Of a stretch of DNA of 64,000 nucleotides, positions 6,446 through 14,291 are shown one piece after another. The translations under genes were made by a program, and so were the position numbers. A model generated the notes under the pieces. That model saw only the letters and a list, made by a program, of their open reading frames with translations. It was not told the DNA's origin and did no database searches. Source of the DNA: Novosphingobium sp. EMRT-2 (GTDB lineage: Bacteria > Pseudomonadota > Alphaproteobacteria > Sphingomonadales > Sphingomonadaceae); NCBI RefSeq assembly GCF_005145025.1, contig NZ_CP039695.1:2351501-2415500 (forward strand). The letters are read 5' to 3'. Each line of letters opens with the position of its first letter. Within the stretch, counting starts at the first letter, position 1.

Positions 6446-9208
6446 ATGAAACAGACTGGACGCCGCGTATTCCGCAACCTGCTGGGATTGGGGTGCTCGC
6501 TCACCGTTCTGGCCGGGCCGGCCTTTGGACAGACGGCCGCGGGCGGCGAGGGCACGGGTGAGACCGCGCCCGAGATCACCGTCACCGGATCGCGCATCCC
6601 GCGGCTGGACATCGAAGGCCCGGCGCCGATCACCGTGGTCGATTCGGATACGATCCGCGCTAACGGCTATGCCAGCGTGCCGGACATCCTGCGCGCGCTG
6701 ACGCAGAATGGCGGCGAAACGCAAAGCCAGCAATCGTTCAGCGGCGCCAGCTTCACCCCCGGCGCGCAGCAGGTGGACTTGCGCGGGCTTGGCCCCAATC
6801 ACACGCTGGTGCTGGTCAACGGCCGCCGCATCGCCGACTTTCCGCTGCCGTTCCAGGGCCGCAGCAACTTCACCGACGTTTCCAACATCCCGGTCAGCAT
6901 GATCGACCGGATCGAAGTGCTCAGCGGCAGCGCTTCGGCGATCTACGGGTCGGATGCGATCGCCGGGGTCATCAACTTCACGCTCAAGAAGAAGCTCGAC
7001 GGCCTGACGCTCGACTACCGGCGCGGCGTGACCGAGCACGGCGGCGGCGATTCGCACCGCTTCACCGCCACGGGCGGCTGGTCGAGTGGGCGGTTCCATA
7101 TCGTCGGCGGCATCGAATACCTGCTGCAGCGCCCGCTGTGGCAGTATCAGCGCGGCATTCAGGACAGCACGGCGGACAACCCCACGACCGCGCAGCCGCT
7201 CGCCCGGCGCACGTTCCTGCGCTACGATCCGGACGCGGACGAATATGTCGATCCCGGCGCGGCGACCTGCGCCTCGCTCAGCCGCCTCAACCAGGGTTCG
7301 ACGTACTACGCCTCGCGCCCGCGTTATGGCGCGTATGACGACGCGCTGGGAGACTACGGGCCTGGCTATTTCTGCGGCAGCAACACCTCGGTCGCTTACG
7401 GCACGATCATTTCCCGGCGCGAAGGGTTCAACAGCTACGCTTCGGCGGGTTACGAGCTGTCGGACAATGCCGAGCTGTTCGTCGACGCGCAGTTCGGCAT
7501 CAGCAAGGTTTCGCTGGTGCGCGACGTGCTGCAATGGTCGTTCCAGCCCAGTTCGGGCAGCAGCGACACCACCTTCTACAACAGCTTCGACAACCGGCTG
7601 GACGACTGGTCGCGCCAGTTCACCCCTGAGGAATCGGGCGGTCTCAACCGCGTCGAGACGCGCAACCGCCAGCAGACCTTCAGCATCACGCCGGGCATCA
7701 AGGGCAAGTTCGGCAAGTGGACCTATGAAGCCGCGTTCAACCATAGCGAATACAAGGCGCGCGTCGAGTTTCCGCAAGTGATCGCGGCGAAGGCCAATGC
7801 CCTGTTCCTGGGGCAGCAGCAGGGCATCGACGAGGATAGCGGCTACCCGATCTTCAATGCCGATCCGGCGCGGCTCTACACGCCGCTGACGCAGTCCGAA
7901 TACGACAGCATCACGGCCTACAGCGTCTATCATCCCAAAAGCTGGACCAACAATTTCTCGGCGACGATCAACACCACCGAGCTGTTCCGGTTGCCGGCCG
8001 GGCCGGTGGGCTTTGCCGCTGTGGCCGAGGCGGGCAAGCAGGGTTACGACCTGAAGCCCGATCCGCTGGCGCTGACCGACTATTACTACGCGCTCAAGGA
8101 CAGCGACGGGAAGGGCAGCCGCACGCACTGGGCGCTGGGCGGCGAATTGCGCGTGCCGGTCACCCACTTCCTCGAACTCTCGGGCGCGGGCCGCTACGAT
8201 CACTTCGCCTTCGCGGGCAACGGCATCGGCAAGTTCACCTACAATGCCGGCGCGGAACTGCGGCCGATGCGCTCGCTGCTGCTGCGCGCTTCGTATGGCA
8301 CCGGCTTCCGCGCGCCCGATCTGCACTATGTCTTCACCGGGCCGGGCAATACCCATCCGAGCGCCACGGATTATTATCTGTGCCGCACCCAGGAGCCGGA
8401 CGAGGATATCGGTGACTGCTCCTATGCTGATGAGGGCATCGTCACGCAGCGCAGTGGCAACCGCCGGCTCAAGCCGGAAACCAGCAAGTCGCTGGATCTG
8501 GGCATCGTCTGGGCGCCGTCGCGCCGGTTCGACGTCTCGGTCAGCTACTTCCGCGTCTCCATGGCCAACCAGGTGCAGGACCTCAGCACCGACCAGCTGC
8601 TGCGCAACGAGGCGGATTGCCGCATCGGGCAGACGACATCGGGCAAGGCCGTCGACGTCAATTCGCCGACCTGCCTTGACGCGATCGCCCGCGTGCAGCG
8701 CTTCACCAGCGGCGTGCGCGCCGGTGAGCTCGATGCGGTGGCGGTCAACCCGATCAACATCGCGCACGAGAAGACCACGGGCATCGACGTGGCCGTCCAC
8801 GGCAACCTGCCGACCAGTTTCGGCACGTTCTCGCTGTCGCTGGCGCATACCCATGTGTTCGATCACACGTTCCGCCAGTATCCGGGCGATCCCACGATCA
8901 ACAAGCTGGCCTTCGACAGCGGCTACGACATCCCGCGCGACAAGAGCACGGCGAGCCTGACCTGGGCGATCCAGAAGCTGAAGTGGACGGTCGAGGGCCG
9001 CCGCCTGGGCAAGCTGCCCAATTTCGATCAGGACGCCTTCATCAAGGCGAGCTACCTGTTCAACACCACGCTGCAGTATGATTTCACCGATCATCTGCGC
9101 GGGTCGCTGAGCGTGGTGAACCTGTTCGACACGAACCCGGTTAGGGACCCGACGTACGCCAGCTATCCCTACTACGACATCAGCTGGACACCTCGAAGAA
9201 CCGTCTGA
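6446..9208 (+). CDS. TonB-dependent receptor, C-terminus cut off by an IS insertion
   Basis: The open frame encodes 920 residues: signal peptide (to about AFG-Q), a TonB-box/plug start EITVTGSRIPR, a plug with RGLGPNHTLVLVNGRR and SASAIYGSDAIAGVINF, and a long beta-barrel. These receptors import siderophores, sugars or peptides through the outer membrane. The frame reaches YYDISW at 9185-9187, then runs six foreign residues into the insertion element and stops. The missing end, WFDSTGRSAFLQLTWKIGG..., is readable in frame beyond the element at 10485-10553. Loss of the final beta-strand, which BAM recognises, probably inactivates the protein. The start at 6446 follows AAGGGG. Confidence 0.9.
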   Translation: MKQTGRRVFRNLLGLGCSLTVLAGPAFGQTAAGGEGTGETAPEITVTGSRIPRLDIEGPAPITVVDSDTIRANGYASVPDILRALTQNGGETQSQQSFSGASFTPGAQQVDLRGLGPNHTLVLVNGRRIADFPLPFQGRSNFTDVSNIPVSMIDRIEVLSGSASAIYGSDAIAGVINFTLKKKLDGLTLDYRRGVTEHGGGDSHRFTATGGWSSGRFHIVGGIEYLLQRPLWQYQRGIQDSTADNPTTAQPLARRTFLRYDPDADEYVDPGAATCASLSRLNQGSTYYASRPRYGAYDDALGDYGPGYFCGSNTSVAYGTIISRREGFNSYASAGYELSDNAELFVDAQFGISKVSLVRDVLQWSFQPSSGSSDTTFYNSFDNRLDDWSRQFTPEESGGLNRVETRNRQQTFSITPGIKGKFGKWTYEAAFNHSEYKARVEFPQVIAAKANALFLGQQQGIDEDSGYPIFNADPARLYTPLTQSEYDSITAYSVYHPKSWTNNFSATINTTELFRLPAGPVGFAAVAEAGKQGYDLKPDPLALTDYYYALKDSDGKGSRTHWALGGELRVPVTHFLELSGAGRYDHFAFAGNGIGKFTYNAGAELRPMRSLLLRASYGTGFRAPDLHYVFTGPGNTHPSATDYYLCRTQEPDEDIGDCSYADEGIVTQRSGNRRLKPETSKSLDLGIVWAPSRRFDVSVSYFRVSMANQVQDLSTDQLLRNEADCRIGQTTSGKAVDVNSPTCLDAIARVQRFTSGVRAGELDAVAVNPINIAHEKTTGIDVAVHGNLPTSFGTFSLSLAHTHVFDHTFRQYPGDPTINKLAFDSGYDIPRDKSTASLTWAIQKLKWTVEGRRLGKLPNFDQDAFIKASYLFNTTLQYDFTDHLRGSLSVVNLFDTNPVRDPTYASYPYYDISWTPRRTV
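9181..9187. repeat. Target-site duplication, left copy (CAGCTGG)
   Basis: CAGCTGG here recurs at 10481-10487 on the other side of the insertion element. Joining the sequence up to 9187 to the sequence from 10488 restores the TonB receptor frame exactly (TGG then TTC GAC AGC). The true duplication may be six bases (CAGCTG), because the terminal repeats align best if the final G belongs to the element. Confidence 0.7.
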
Positions 9209-10480
9209 TTTTGGCGTAATTGCGATGTGATGGCACAGGAGCGGGTGGCGAGCTCCAGGCTTGGGTTGCTGATCTGCTTATTTTCTTGGCGGAGCCGGCT
9301 GCGTGGGCCGGTTTTTGGGTCACGCGGGCGCAGTACGCCCCTCAAGCCATGCGAGGCGCTGGAAGTTATAGGCAAGGTTGGCCATGCCGATCTTGATGCG
9401 GGCGCGGGCAATGCCGATGGTGCGCACGATCAGGCCCATGCGGTGCTTTTGCCCGGCAAAGACGTGTTCGACTGCCGAGCGGATGGCCGATCGCTTCGCA
9501 TTGGCTCTGGCGACACGCTCGGGCATGGCACGGCGGTTCGGTTTGCGCTGGTGGATGTGGCTCTTGAACATGCCCCTCTCGAGAAAGGTTTCGTTTTTCT
9601 TCGACCGGTAGGCGGTATCAGCCCAGACGCCCGAACCGGTGTTGTTCGTGCTGATCAGGTCAGGCAACCGGGCGCCGTCATGGGCATTGGCGGCACTGGC
9701 ATCCCAGGTCCGGATCAACCCGTGAGCCCGGTCGATGCCGATGTGGTTCTTGTAGCCGAACATCGGGATGGCGAGATCGACCGGCTTGAAGGCCTTGGGA
9801 TCGGCACCCTCCTTCACCTTGGCCTTGGTGTACTTCACGCTCCAGCGGGCATCGCGATCCTTCTGACGGAGCCGGGCTGGCTTTGCCTTCCATGCCTCCG
9901 GGATCCGGCCGTCCTTGATCGCTGCCTTCTCCTCGTCGGTGTTCCGCTGCTTGGGGGCAGGCACAACGGTAGCATCGATGATCTGGCCGCCCATGGCGAG
10001 ATAGCCCCGGTCGGTCAGTGCGGCATCGAAGCGGGCGAAGAGCTTGTCGATTGCCTTGGCTTGCACCAAGCGCTCGCGGAACAGCCACACCGTCGTTGCA
10101 TCCGGCACCGTGCCATCGAGCCCAAGGCCCAGGAAGCGCTGGAACGACAAGCGATCCTTGATCTGGAATTCCGTCGCTTCGTCCGAAAGCGAATAGAGCG
10201 CCTGCAGCACCAGAATTTTGAACATCATCACCGGGTCAAACGGCGGCCGCCCGCCTTTGCCACGAACACTGCGGCGCAGAGCGGCGATCAATGGCCCCCG
10301 GAAAACCTCAAAGTCGACCACCCCGGACAGACGCTCCAACGGATCACCCGCTGCGCTCAAGGCCTCGTACCGGTTCGAAAGATCAAAGAAACCGGGCTGT
10401 CCCGCCATCATCGCCTCCGCTCATCCGCAAGGGCAGTGAATCAGGTCAGGCCGACAAGCGCCAGAGTTTTTCGAACCCTC
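9188..10480. mobile_element. IS5-family insertion sequence in the TonB receptor gene
   Basis: An element of about 1.29 kb carries one transposase gene on the minus strand and is bounded by CAGCTGG direct repeats. Imperfect terminal inverted repeats are visible: TCGAAGAAC at 9193-9201 near the left end and TCGAAAAAC (complement of 10466-10474) near the right end. The transposase looks intact and the target repeats are unchanged, so the insertion is probably recent. The exact end is uncertain by one or two bases. Confidence 0.85.
9320..10411 (-). CDS. IS5-family DDE transposase
   Basis: A full-length 363-residue transposase. It has an N-terminal DUF772-like region (RPPFDPVMMFKILVLQALY, then LSFQRFLGLGLDGTVPDATT) and the DDE catalytic residues in IIDATVV (D146), GVWADTAY (D265) and RSAVEHVFAGQK (E315). 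The closing NLAYNFQRLAWL is typical of the family. No frameshift or internal stop is seen, so the enzyme may still be active. A start at 10408 (second ATG) is equally possible. Confidence 0.93.
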   Translation of the reverse strand: MMAGQPGFFDLSNRYEALSAAGDPLERLSGVVDFEVFRGPLIAALRRSVRGKGGRPPFDPVMMFKILVLQALYSLSDEATEFQIKDRLSFQRFLGLGLDGTVPDATTVWLFRERLVQAKAIDKLFARFDAALTDRGYLAMGGQIIDATVVPAPKQRNTDEEKAAIKDGRIPEAWKAKPARLRQKDRDARWSVKYTKAKVKEGADPKAFKPVDLAIPMFGYKNHIGIDRAHGLIRTWDASAANAHDGARLPDLISTNNTGSGVWADTAYRSKKNETFLERGMFKSHIHQRKPNRRAMPERVARANAKRSAIRSAVEHVFAGQKHRMGLIVRTIGIARARIKIGMANLAYNFQRLAWLEGRTAPA

Positions 10481-10487
10481 CAGCTGG
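10481..10487. repeat. Target-site duplication, right copy (CAGCTGG)
   Basis: Identical to 9181-9187. It marks the point where the receptor sequence resumes. Confidence 0.7.
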
Positions 10488-10553
10488 TTCGACAGCACCG
10501 GCCGCAGCGCCTTCCTCCAGCTCACCTGGAAGATCGGCGGCCGCGGTCTCTGA
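10482..10553 (+). pseudogene. Displaced 3' end of the TonB-dependent receptor gene
   Basis: Reading in the receptor's frame gives S-WFDSTGRSAFLQLTWKIGGRGL and a TGA at 10551-10553. The alternating hydrophobic pattern and GR-x-FxLxLxWK arrangement are those of the last beta-strand of TonB receptors. Without a start codon or ribosome-binding site this fragment is not expected to be translated. Confidence 0.85.
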
Positions 10554-10583
10554 TTCCGCCTTTTGACCGCATCCATCCCGGTG

Positions 10584-10616
10584 ACGCCGCGCGGACTTCG
10601 GTTCGCGCGGCGTTTT
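10584..10616 (+). terminator. Rho-independent terminator of the TonB receptor gene
   Basis: A perfect GC stem (ACGCCGCGCG paired with CGCGCGGCGT) is capped by a UUCG-type tetraloop and followed by a short T run (TTTT). It lies 31 bases after the original receptor stop codon and just before the convergent YoaK gene, so it may work for both. Confidence 0.75.
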
Positions 10617-10620
10617 CGTG

Positions 10621-11259
10621 TCAGCTTTCCGCCGGCAGCCGCAGGGCCACGCCGACCATCGCGGTGGCCCAGCATCCCGCGATCCACAGGCAGGCCATCG
10701 GCATCCGGTCCTGCGCCATCGCGCCCAGCACCGCGCCGCTCAGCAGGCCGCCCCACAGCGCCGCCCAAGAGAGCCAGCCCGTATCCTTGCGGCCGGCCAG
10801 CCATCCGGCCAATCCCTGTCCCAGCTTGACCAGCGCGCCGGTCATGTAGGTGAGCCCGATCGCCACCTCGCCATCGCGCTGGAAGGTGTTGTTGATCGCG
10901 CCCATCGCCATGACCAGCGTGGCCAGCATCGCCGCCGGCAGGCCGAGCGCGCGCGCCGTGGCGCCGGCGAGCAGCAGCGCGGCGACGAGCGCCAGCACGG
11001 CGGGCTTGCGATAGCGCCCGGCGCGGATCGACAGCAGCGCGCCGCCGGTCACGCCGGCCACGAAGCCGGCGATCAGGAACGCGGGCGTCACCGCGCGCAC
11101 CACGTCGGTGCCGAAATCCACGCCGAGCCGCGTGGTGTTGCCCGACATGAAGGAGACGAAATAACCGTCGGCCGACAGGAAGCCCACAGCATCGACGAAC
11201 CCCGCCATCGCGGCCAGCGCGACGGCGAAACGGCGGCGATTGCGGTCGTAGCGGATCAT
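10621..11259 (-). CDS. YoaK family (DUF1275) membrane protein
   Basis: A 212-residue protein with about six transmembrane helices and the family signature near the N-terminus: AGFVDAVGFLSADGYFVSFMSGNTTRLG. DUF1275/YoaK proteins are small inner-membrane proteins of unknown transport or accessory role. It starts 26 bases after the stop of the neighbouring minus-strand-orientated region and ends next to the receptor terminator. Confidence 0.87.
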   Translation of the reverse strand: MIRYDRNRRRFAVALAAMAGFVDAVGFLSADGYFVSFMSGNTTRLGVDFGTDVVRAVTPAFLIAGFVAGVTGGALLSIRAGRYRKPAVLALVAALLLAGATARALGLPAAMLATLVMAMGAINNTFQRDGEVAIGLTYMTGALVKLGQGLAGWLAGRKDTGWLSWAALWGGLLSGAVLGAMAQDRMPMACLWIAGCWATAMVGVALRLPAES

Positions 11260-11284
11260 GCGCCGAACGTTAGGGGATAATGGC

Positions 11285-12055
11285 CTAGATCGGTACGCCG
11301 ATAATGAACTTCACGATCACGCTGTCGGCATTGGCGCCATATCCCTTGCCCACGGCGGCGTTGAGATCCCACTTGCCGATCTGCGCATCCACGGCGGCAT
11401 ACGTGGAATGCTCGGTATTGCCGAAATGGCCGGGATCGCGCAGCGGGCCGACTTCGTTGTAGCTTTCCACGCCCACGGTCACCTTGGGGGTCAGGCGGTA
11501 TCCGGCCTTGGTGTCGATATCGAGCGTGATCGGGCCGGGGTTCGGCCCTGCGATCACGAAATCGAAGTTGCCGTTGGCGGCCAGCACCCAGTGATCGTTC
11601 CGCCAGCCGCCGATCAGCTTCAACTCGCCGTTCCACGGATTCTGGTCGAGCCGGTGGCCGACCTTGCCCACTTCCAGATTCGCGCCCCAGAAGGCCCCGG
11701 TCGGCCCGTGCGGCGCGAGCCACTTGAGACGCAGCTTCACCCCCTGCACGCGCGCCACGCCATCGGGCGCCACCGTGGCCAGCGGCAGATAGGCGCCCAG
11801 CTCGAACTGGTTGGTCAGCCCCAGCGAAAACTCGGGCGTGATGCGCCAGCGGTGCAGCGGGGTTTCCGCGCCGGGATAATCGGGCGTGCCGTTGCCGCGG
11901 ACAACGTCGTTGACGTGCACGTCCAGCCCCACCGCGCCGGGCCGGTTCATCTCGTCCATATAGACCTGGATTTCCTCGGGCGCGGCGAACGCGGGTGTGG
12001 CCGGCAGCAGCAGCGCGGGCGCGACAATGTACCTCAGGATAGACCGAAACGGCAT
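11285..12055 (-). CDS. Exported protein of unknown function, probable beta-barrel
   Basis: A 256-residue protein with signal peptide MPFRSILRYIVAPALLLPATPA (AFA cleavage). The remainder is rich in amphipathic strands and resembles outer-membrane or transport-related barrels (FSLGLTNQFELGAYLPLATV, VTVGVESYNEVGPL). No named family is recognised with certainty. It lacks an evident ribosome-binding site, and a stable hairpin lies immediately upstream of its start. It sits downstream of the truncated haemoglobin gene on the same strand. Confidence 0.75.
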   Translation of the reverse strand: MPFRSILRYIVAPALLLPATPAFAAPEEIQVYMDEMNRPGAVGLDVHVNDVVRGNGTPDYPGAETPLHRWRITPEFSLGLTNQFELGAYLPLATVAPDGVARVQGVKLRLKWLAPHGPTGAFWGANLEVGKVGHRLDQNPWNGELKLIGGWRNDHWVLAANGNFDFVIAGPNPGPITLDIDTKAGYRLTPKVTVGVESYNEVGPLRDPGHFGNTEHSTYAAVDAQIGKWDLNAAVGKGYGANADSVIVKFIIGVPI

Positions 12056-12068
12056 GGCATGGCTTTCG

Positions 12069-12106
12069 TCAGGGTCCCATGCGCCTCATAGGCGGGGGCA
12101 CCCTGA
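12069..12106 (-). promoter_or_regulatory. Hairpin just upstream of the exported-protein start
   Basis: TCAGGGT at 12069-12075 pairs with ACCCTGA at 12100-12106, with an inner CGCC/GGCG stem. It could end the truncated haemoglobin transcript (no T run is present), or fold in the leader of the downstream gene, whose start codon is only 14 bases away. Confidence 0.35.
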
Positions 12107-12144
12107 CGAGGCAAGCACACCTGGGTATGGGCCGGGAACGGCGT

Positions 12145-12561
12145 TCAGCCGCGCGCCATCCCCAGCGCCATGCGCGTCAGCACGTCGATGAAGGCCTCGG
12201 CGATTTCGGTGTCCTCCGGCGCGGCATCCTGCACGGCGCGGCGCATCGCCTCGGCCCATTGGCCCGCCGTTTGCCGGCTGATCGGAAAGGGTGCGTGCAT
12301 CGACATCATGCACTTGCCGGGGTTGGCCTCGAACCAGTCGCGCGGGCCTCCCGCCCACCCGGCAAGGAACGCGGGCAGCGATTCGCGCATCGACGCCAGG
12401 TCCGCCGCGTGCATTGCGCGCAGCTCGGCATAGGCCGGGTCCTGCTCCATCAGGTCGTAGAACCGGTCGGTGATCCGGCGCAGCACGGTATGGCCGCCGA
12501 TCCGTTCGAACGGCGTGGCGGGTTGGGAACGGTCCTGCGGCTGTTCGACGGCGGTGGCCAA
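12145..12561 (-). CDS. Group II truncated haemoglobin
   Basis: A 138-residue globin of the 2-on-2 fold. Visible features are the helix B segment DRFYDLM with the distal tyrosine, the proximal histidine in MMSMHAPFPI, and the group II tryptophan in AGQWAEAMRRA. Group II truncated haemoglobins bind oxygen or NO and are linked to oxidative or nitrosative stress protection. It lies 95 bases downstream of the ligase gene on the same strand. Confidence 0.92.
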   Translation of the reverse strand: MATAVEQPQDRSQPATPFERIGGHTVLRRITDRFYDLMEQDPAYAELRAMHAADLASMRESLPAFLAGWAGGPRDWFEANPGKCMMSMHAPFPISRQTAGQWAEAMRRAVQDAAPEDTEIAEAFIDVLTRMALGMARG

Positions 12562-12656
12562 GGCGTGAAACTCCGGACGGGGATCGAGACCCTTGTCGCT
12601 ACCAGCCCGAGGAGCAAGGCGGTTTGATGCCGGTCAATTTCGCGCGGGAAACGTTG

Positions 12657-14276
12657 TTACCGGACCGGGTCCGCGATCATCGCCTTCAGCGTGTCCAGCC
12701 GGTCGGCTTCGTGCGCCGGCTTGTCGGCGCGGATGCGGCTGATGCGCGGAAAGCGCATGGCAACGCCCGACTTGTGGCGCTTGGAAGCATGGACGGAATC
12801 GAACGCCACTTCCAGCACCAGCGACTTGTCGGTCTCCCGCACCGGGCCGAAGCGGTTGACGGTGTGCTGGCGGACGTGGCTGTCGAGCCATTTCAGCTCG
12901 GCATCGGTGAAGCCGAAATAGGCCTTGCCCACCGGCAGCAGGTCCGCGCCTTGGTCTGGATCGCCGTCCCAGCAGCCGAACGTGAAGTCCGAATAGAACG
13001 ATGAGCGTTTGCCCGAACCGCGCTGCGCATACATCAGCACGCAATCGACCAACAGCGGATCGCGCTTCCACTTGTACCACAGCCCGGTGCGCCGCCCCGC
13101 GACATAGGGTGAATCGCGCCGCTTGAGCATGACGCCCTCGATCGCATCCTCGCGCGCGCGGGCGCGCACGTCGGCAAGTTCCGCGAAGTCGCGGGCCGCG
13201 ATCAGCGTGGAAATGTCGAAGCGCGCCGGATCGAGCCGGGGCAGGAACGCTTCCAGCCGGGCGCGGCGGTCTGTCCAGGGCCGATCGCGCAAGTCCTCGC
13301 CGCCGATCACCAGCGCGTCGTACAGCCGGACGAAGGCGGGGAAATCCTCCAGCATCCGCTTCGACACGGTCTTGCGGCCGAGCCGTTGCTGCAAGGCATT
13401 GAAGCTGGCCGCGCCGCCGGTCTCGCCGCCCTGGTGCGCGCCACGCACCAGCAGTTCGCCGTCCAGCACCGCCGGTTCGGCCAGCGCGCCGGCCACTTCG
13501 GGAAAGGTGGCGGAAATATCGTCGCCGCCGCGCGAATAGACGCGCGTTTCGCCACCGAGATCGGTGGCGGCATGGACGATCTGCACGCGGATGCCGTCCC
13601 ACTTCCATTCGGCGGCGAAGTTTTCGAGGTCGATGGCAGCCCCGTCCTCCAGCGGATGCGCCAGCATGAACGGGCGGAACAGCGGCCGGTCGTCGGTGCG
13701 TGGCGGCGCCGCGCCTTCGGCGGCCCAGGCGAACAGCGCGCGATAGGGCGGCTCCTGCCCGTGCCAGTATTCCTCCACCAGATCGACCGGCACGCTGAAG
13801 GCCTCGGCGAAAGCTACCTTGGCGAGCCGGGCGGAAATGCCGATCCGCATCGCGCCGGTGGCGAGCTTGAGCAGGGCGTAGCGGCCGTTGGCGTCAAGGC
13901 GGTCGAGCAGCCCGGCGAGCGCGGCCGGCGCGGTGGAGCGGCTGGTCGCGCGCAGAATTTCAACGGCTTCCGAGACGCCGGGCGCGGGCATGACGTCATG
14001 ACCGGATGCCGGCCAGAGCAGGCTGGCGGTTTCCGCCGTATCGCCCACGTAATCGCGCGAGAGCGTCCACAGCACGGGATCGACGCGCTCCGCCATCAGC
14101 GCGCGGATCGTGCCGGCCTTGACCGCGGGGAAATCCAGCCCGTCGGTCAGCGCGGCCAGCGCCCAGCCGCGATCGGGATCGGCCGTTTCGCGCAGGTAGC
14201 GCGCGATCAGTGCCAGCTTGGCGTTGCGCGACCGGGTGAACACCAGCGCGTCGAGCAGGGCGGCGAAGCGCTCCAC
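12657..14276 (-). CDS. ATP-dependent DNA ligase (ligase/exonuclease repair pair)
   Basis: A 539-residue ligase. An N-terminal DNA-binding domain spans about 1-200. The nucleotidyltransferase motif I KWDGIR carries the AMP-accepting lysine near K225. Later motifs include RVYSRGGDDIS, VLDGELLV, EGVMLKR and LWYKWKRD, followed by an OB-fold. Ligases of this length beside a beta-lactamase-fold exonuclease belong to a bacterial repair cluster that often also holds an Lhr-type helicase and a phosphoesterase; neither is here. The start is GTG at 14276 with GAGAGGA upstream, 15 bases after the exonuclease stop. Confidence 0.92.
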   Translation of the reverse strand: MERFAALLDALVFTRSRNAKLALIARYLRETADPDRGWALAALTDGLDFPAVKAGTIRALMAERVDPVLWTLSRDYVGDTAETASLLWPASGHDVMPAPGVSEAVEILRATSRSTAPAALAGLLDRLDANGRYALLKLATGAMRIGISARLAKVAFAEAFSVPVDLVEEYWHGQEPPYRALFAWAAEGAAPPRTDDRPLFRPFMLAHPLEDGAAIDLENFAAEWKWDGIRVQIVHAATDLGGETRVYSRGGDDISATFPEVAGALAEPAVLDGELLVRGAHQGGETGGAASFNALQQRLGRKTVSKRMLEDFPAFVRLYDALVIGGEDLRDRPWTDRRARLEAFLPRLDPARFDISTLIAARDFAELADVRARAREDAIEGVMLKRRDSPYVAGRRTGLWYKWKRDPLLVDCVLMYAQRGSGKRSSFYSDFTFGCWDGDPDQGADLLPVGKAYFGFTDAELKWLDSHVRQHTVNRFGPVRETDKSLVLEVAFDSVHASKRHKSGVAMRFPRISRIRADKPAHEADRLDTLKAMIADPVR

Positions 14277-14291
14277 TAGGAGGTGGTCCTC

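Noticed and set aside
6416..9094. An 892-codon minus-strand frame opposite the TonB receptor
   Set aside because: It has no recognisable motif and is Arg/Ala/Val-rich, as expected of the complement of a long high-GC gene.
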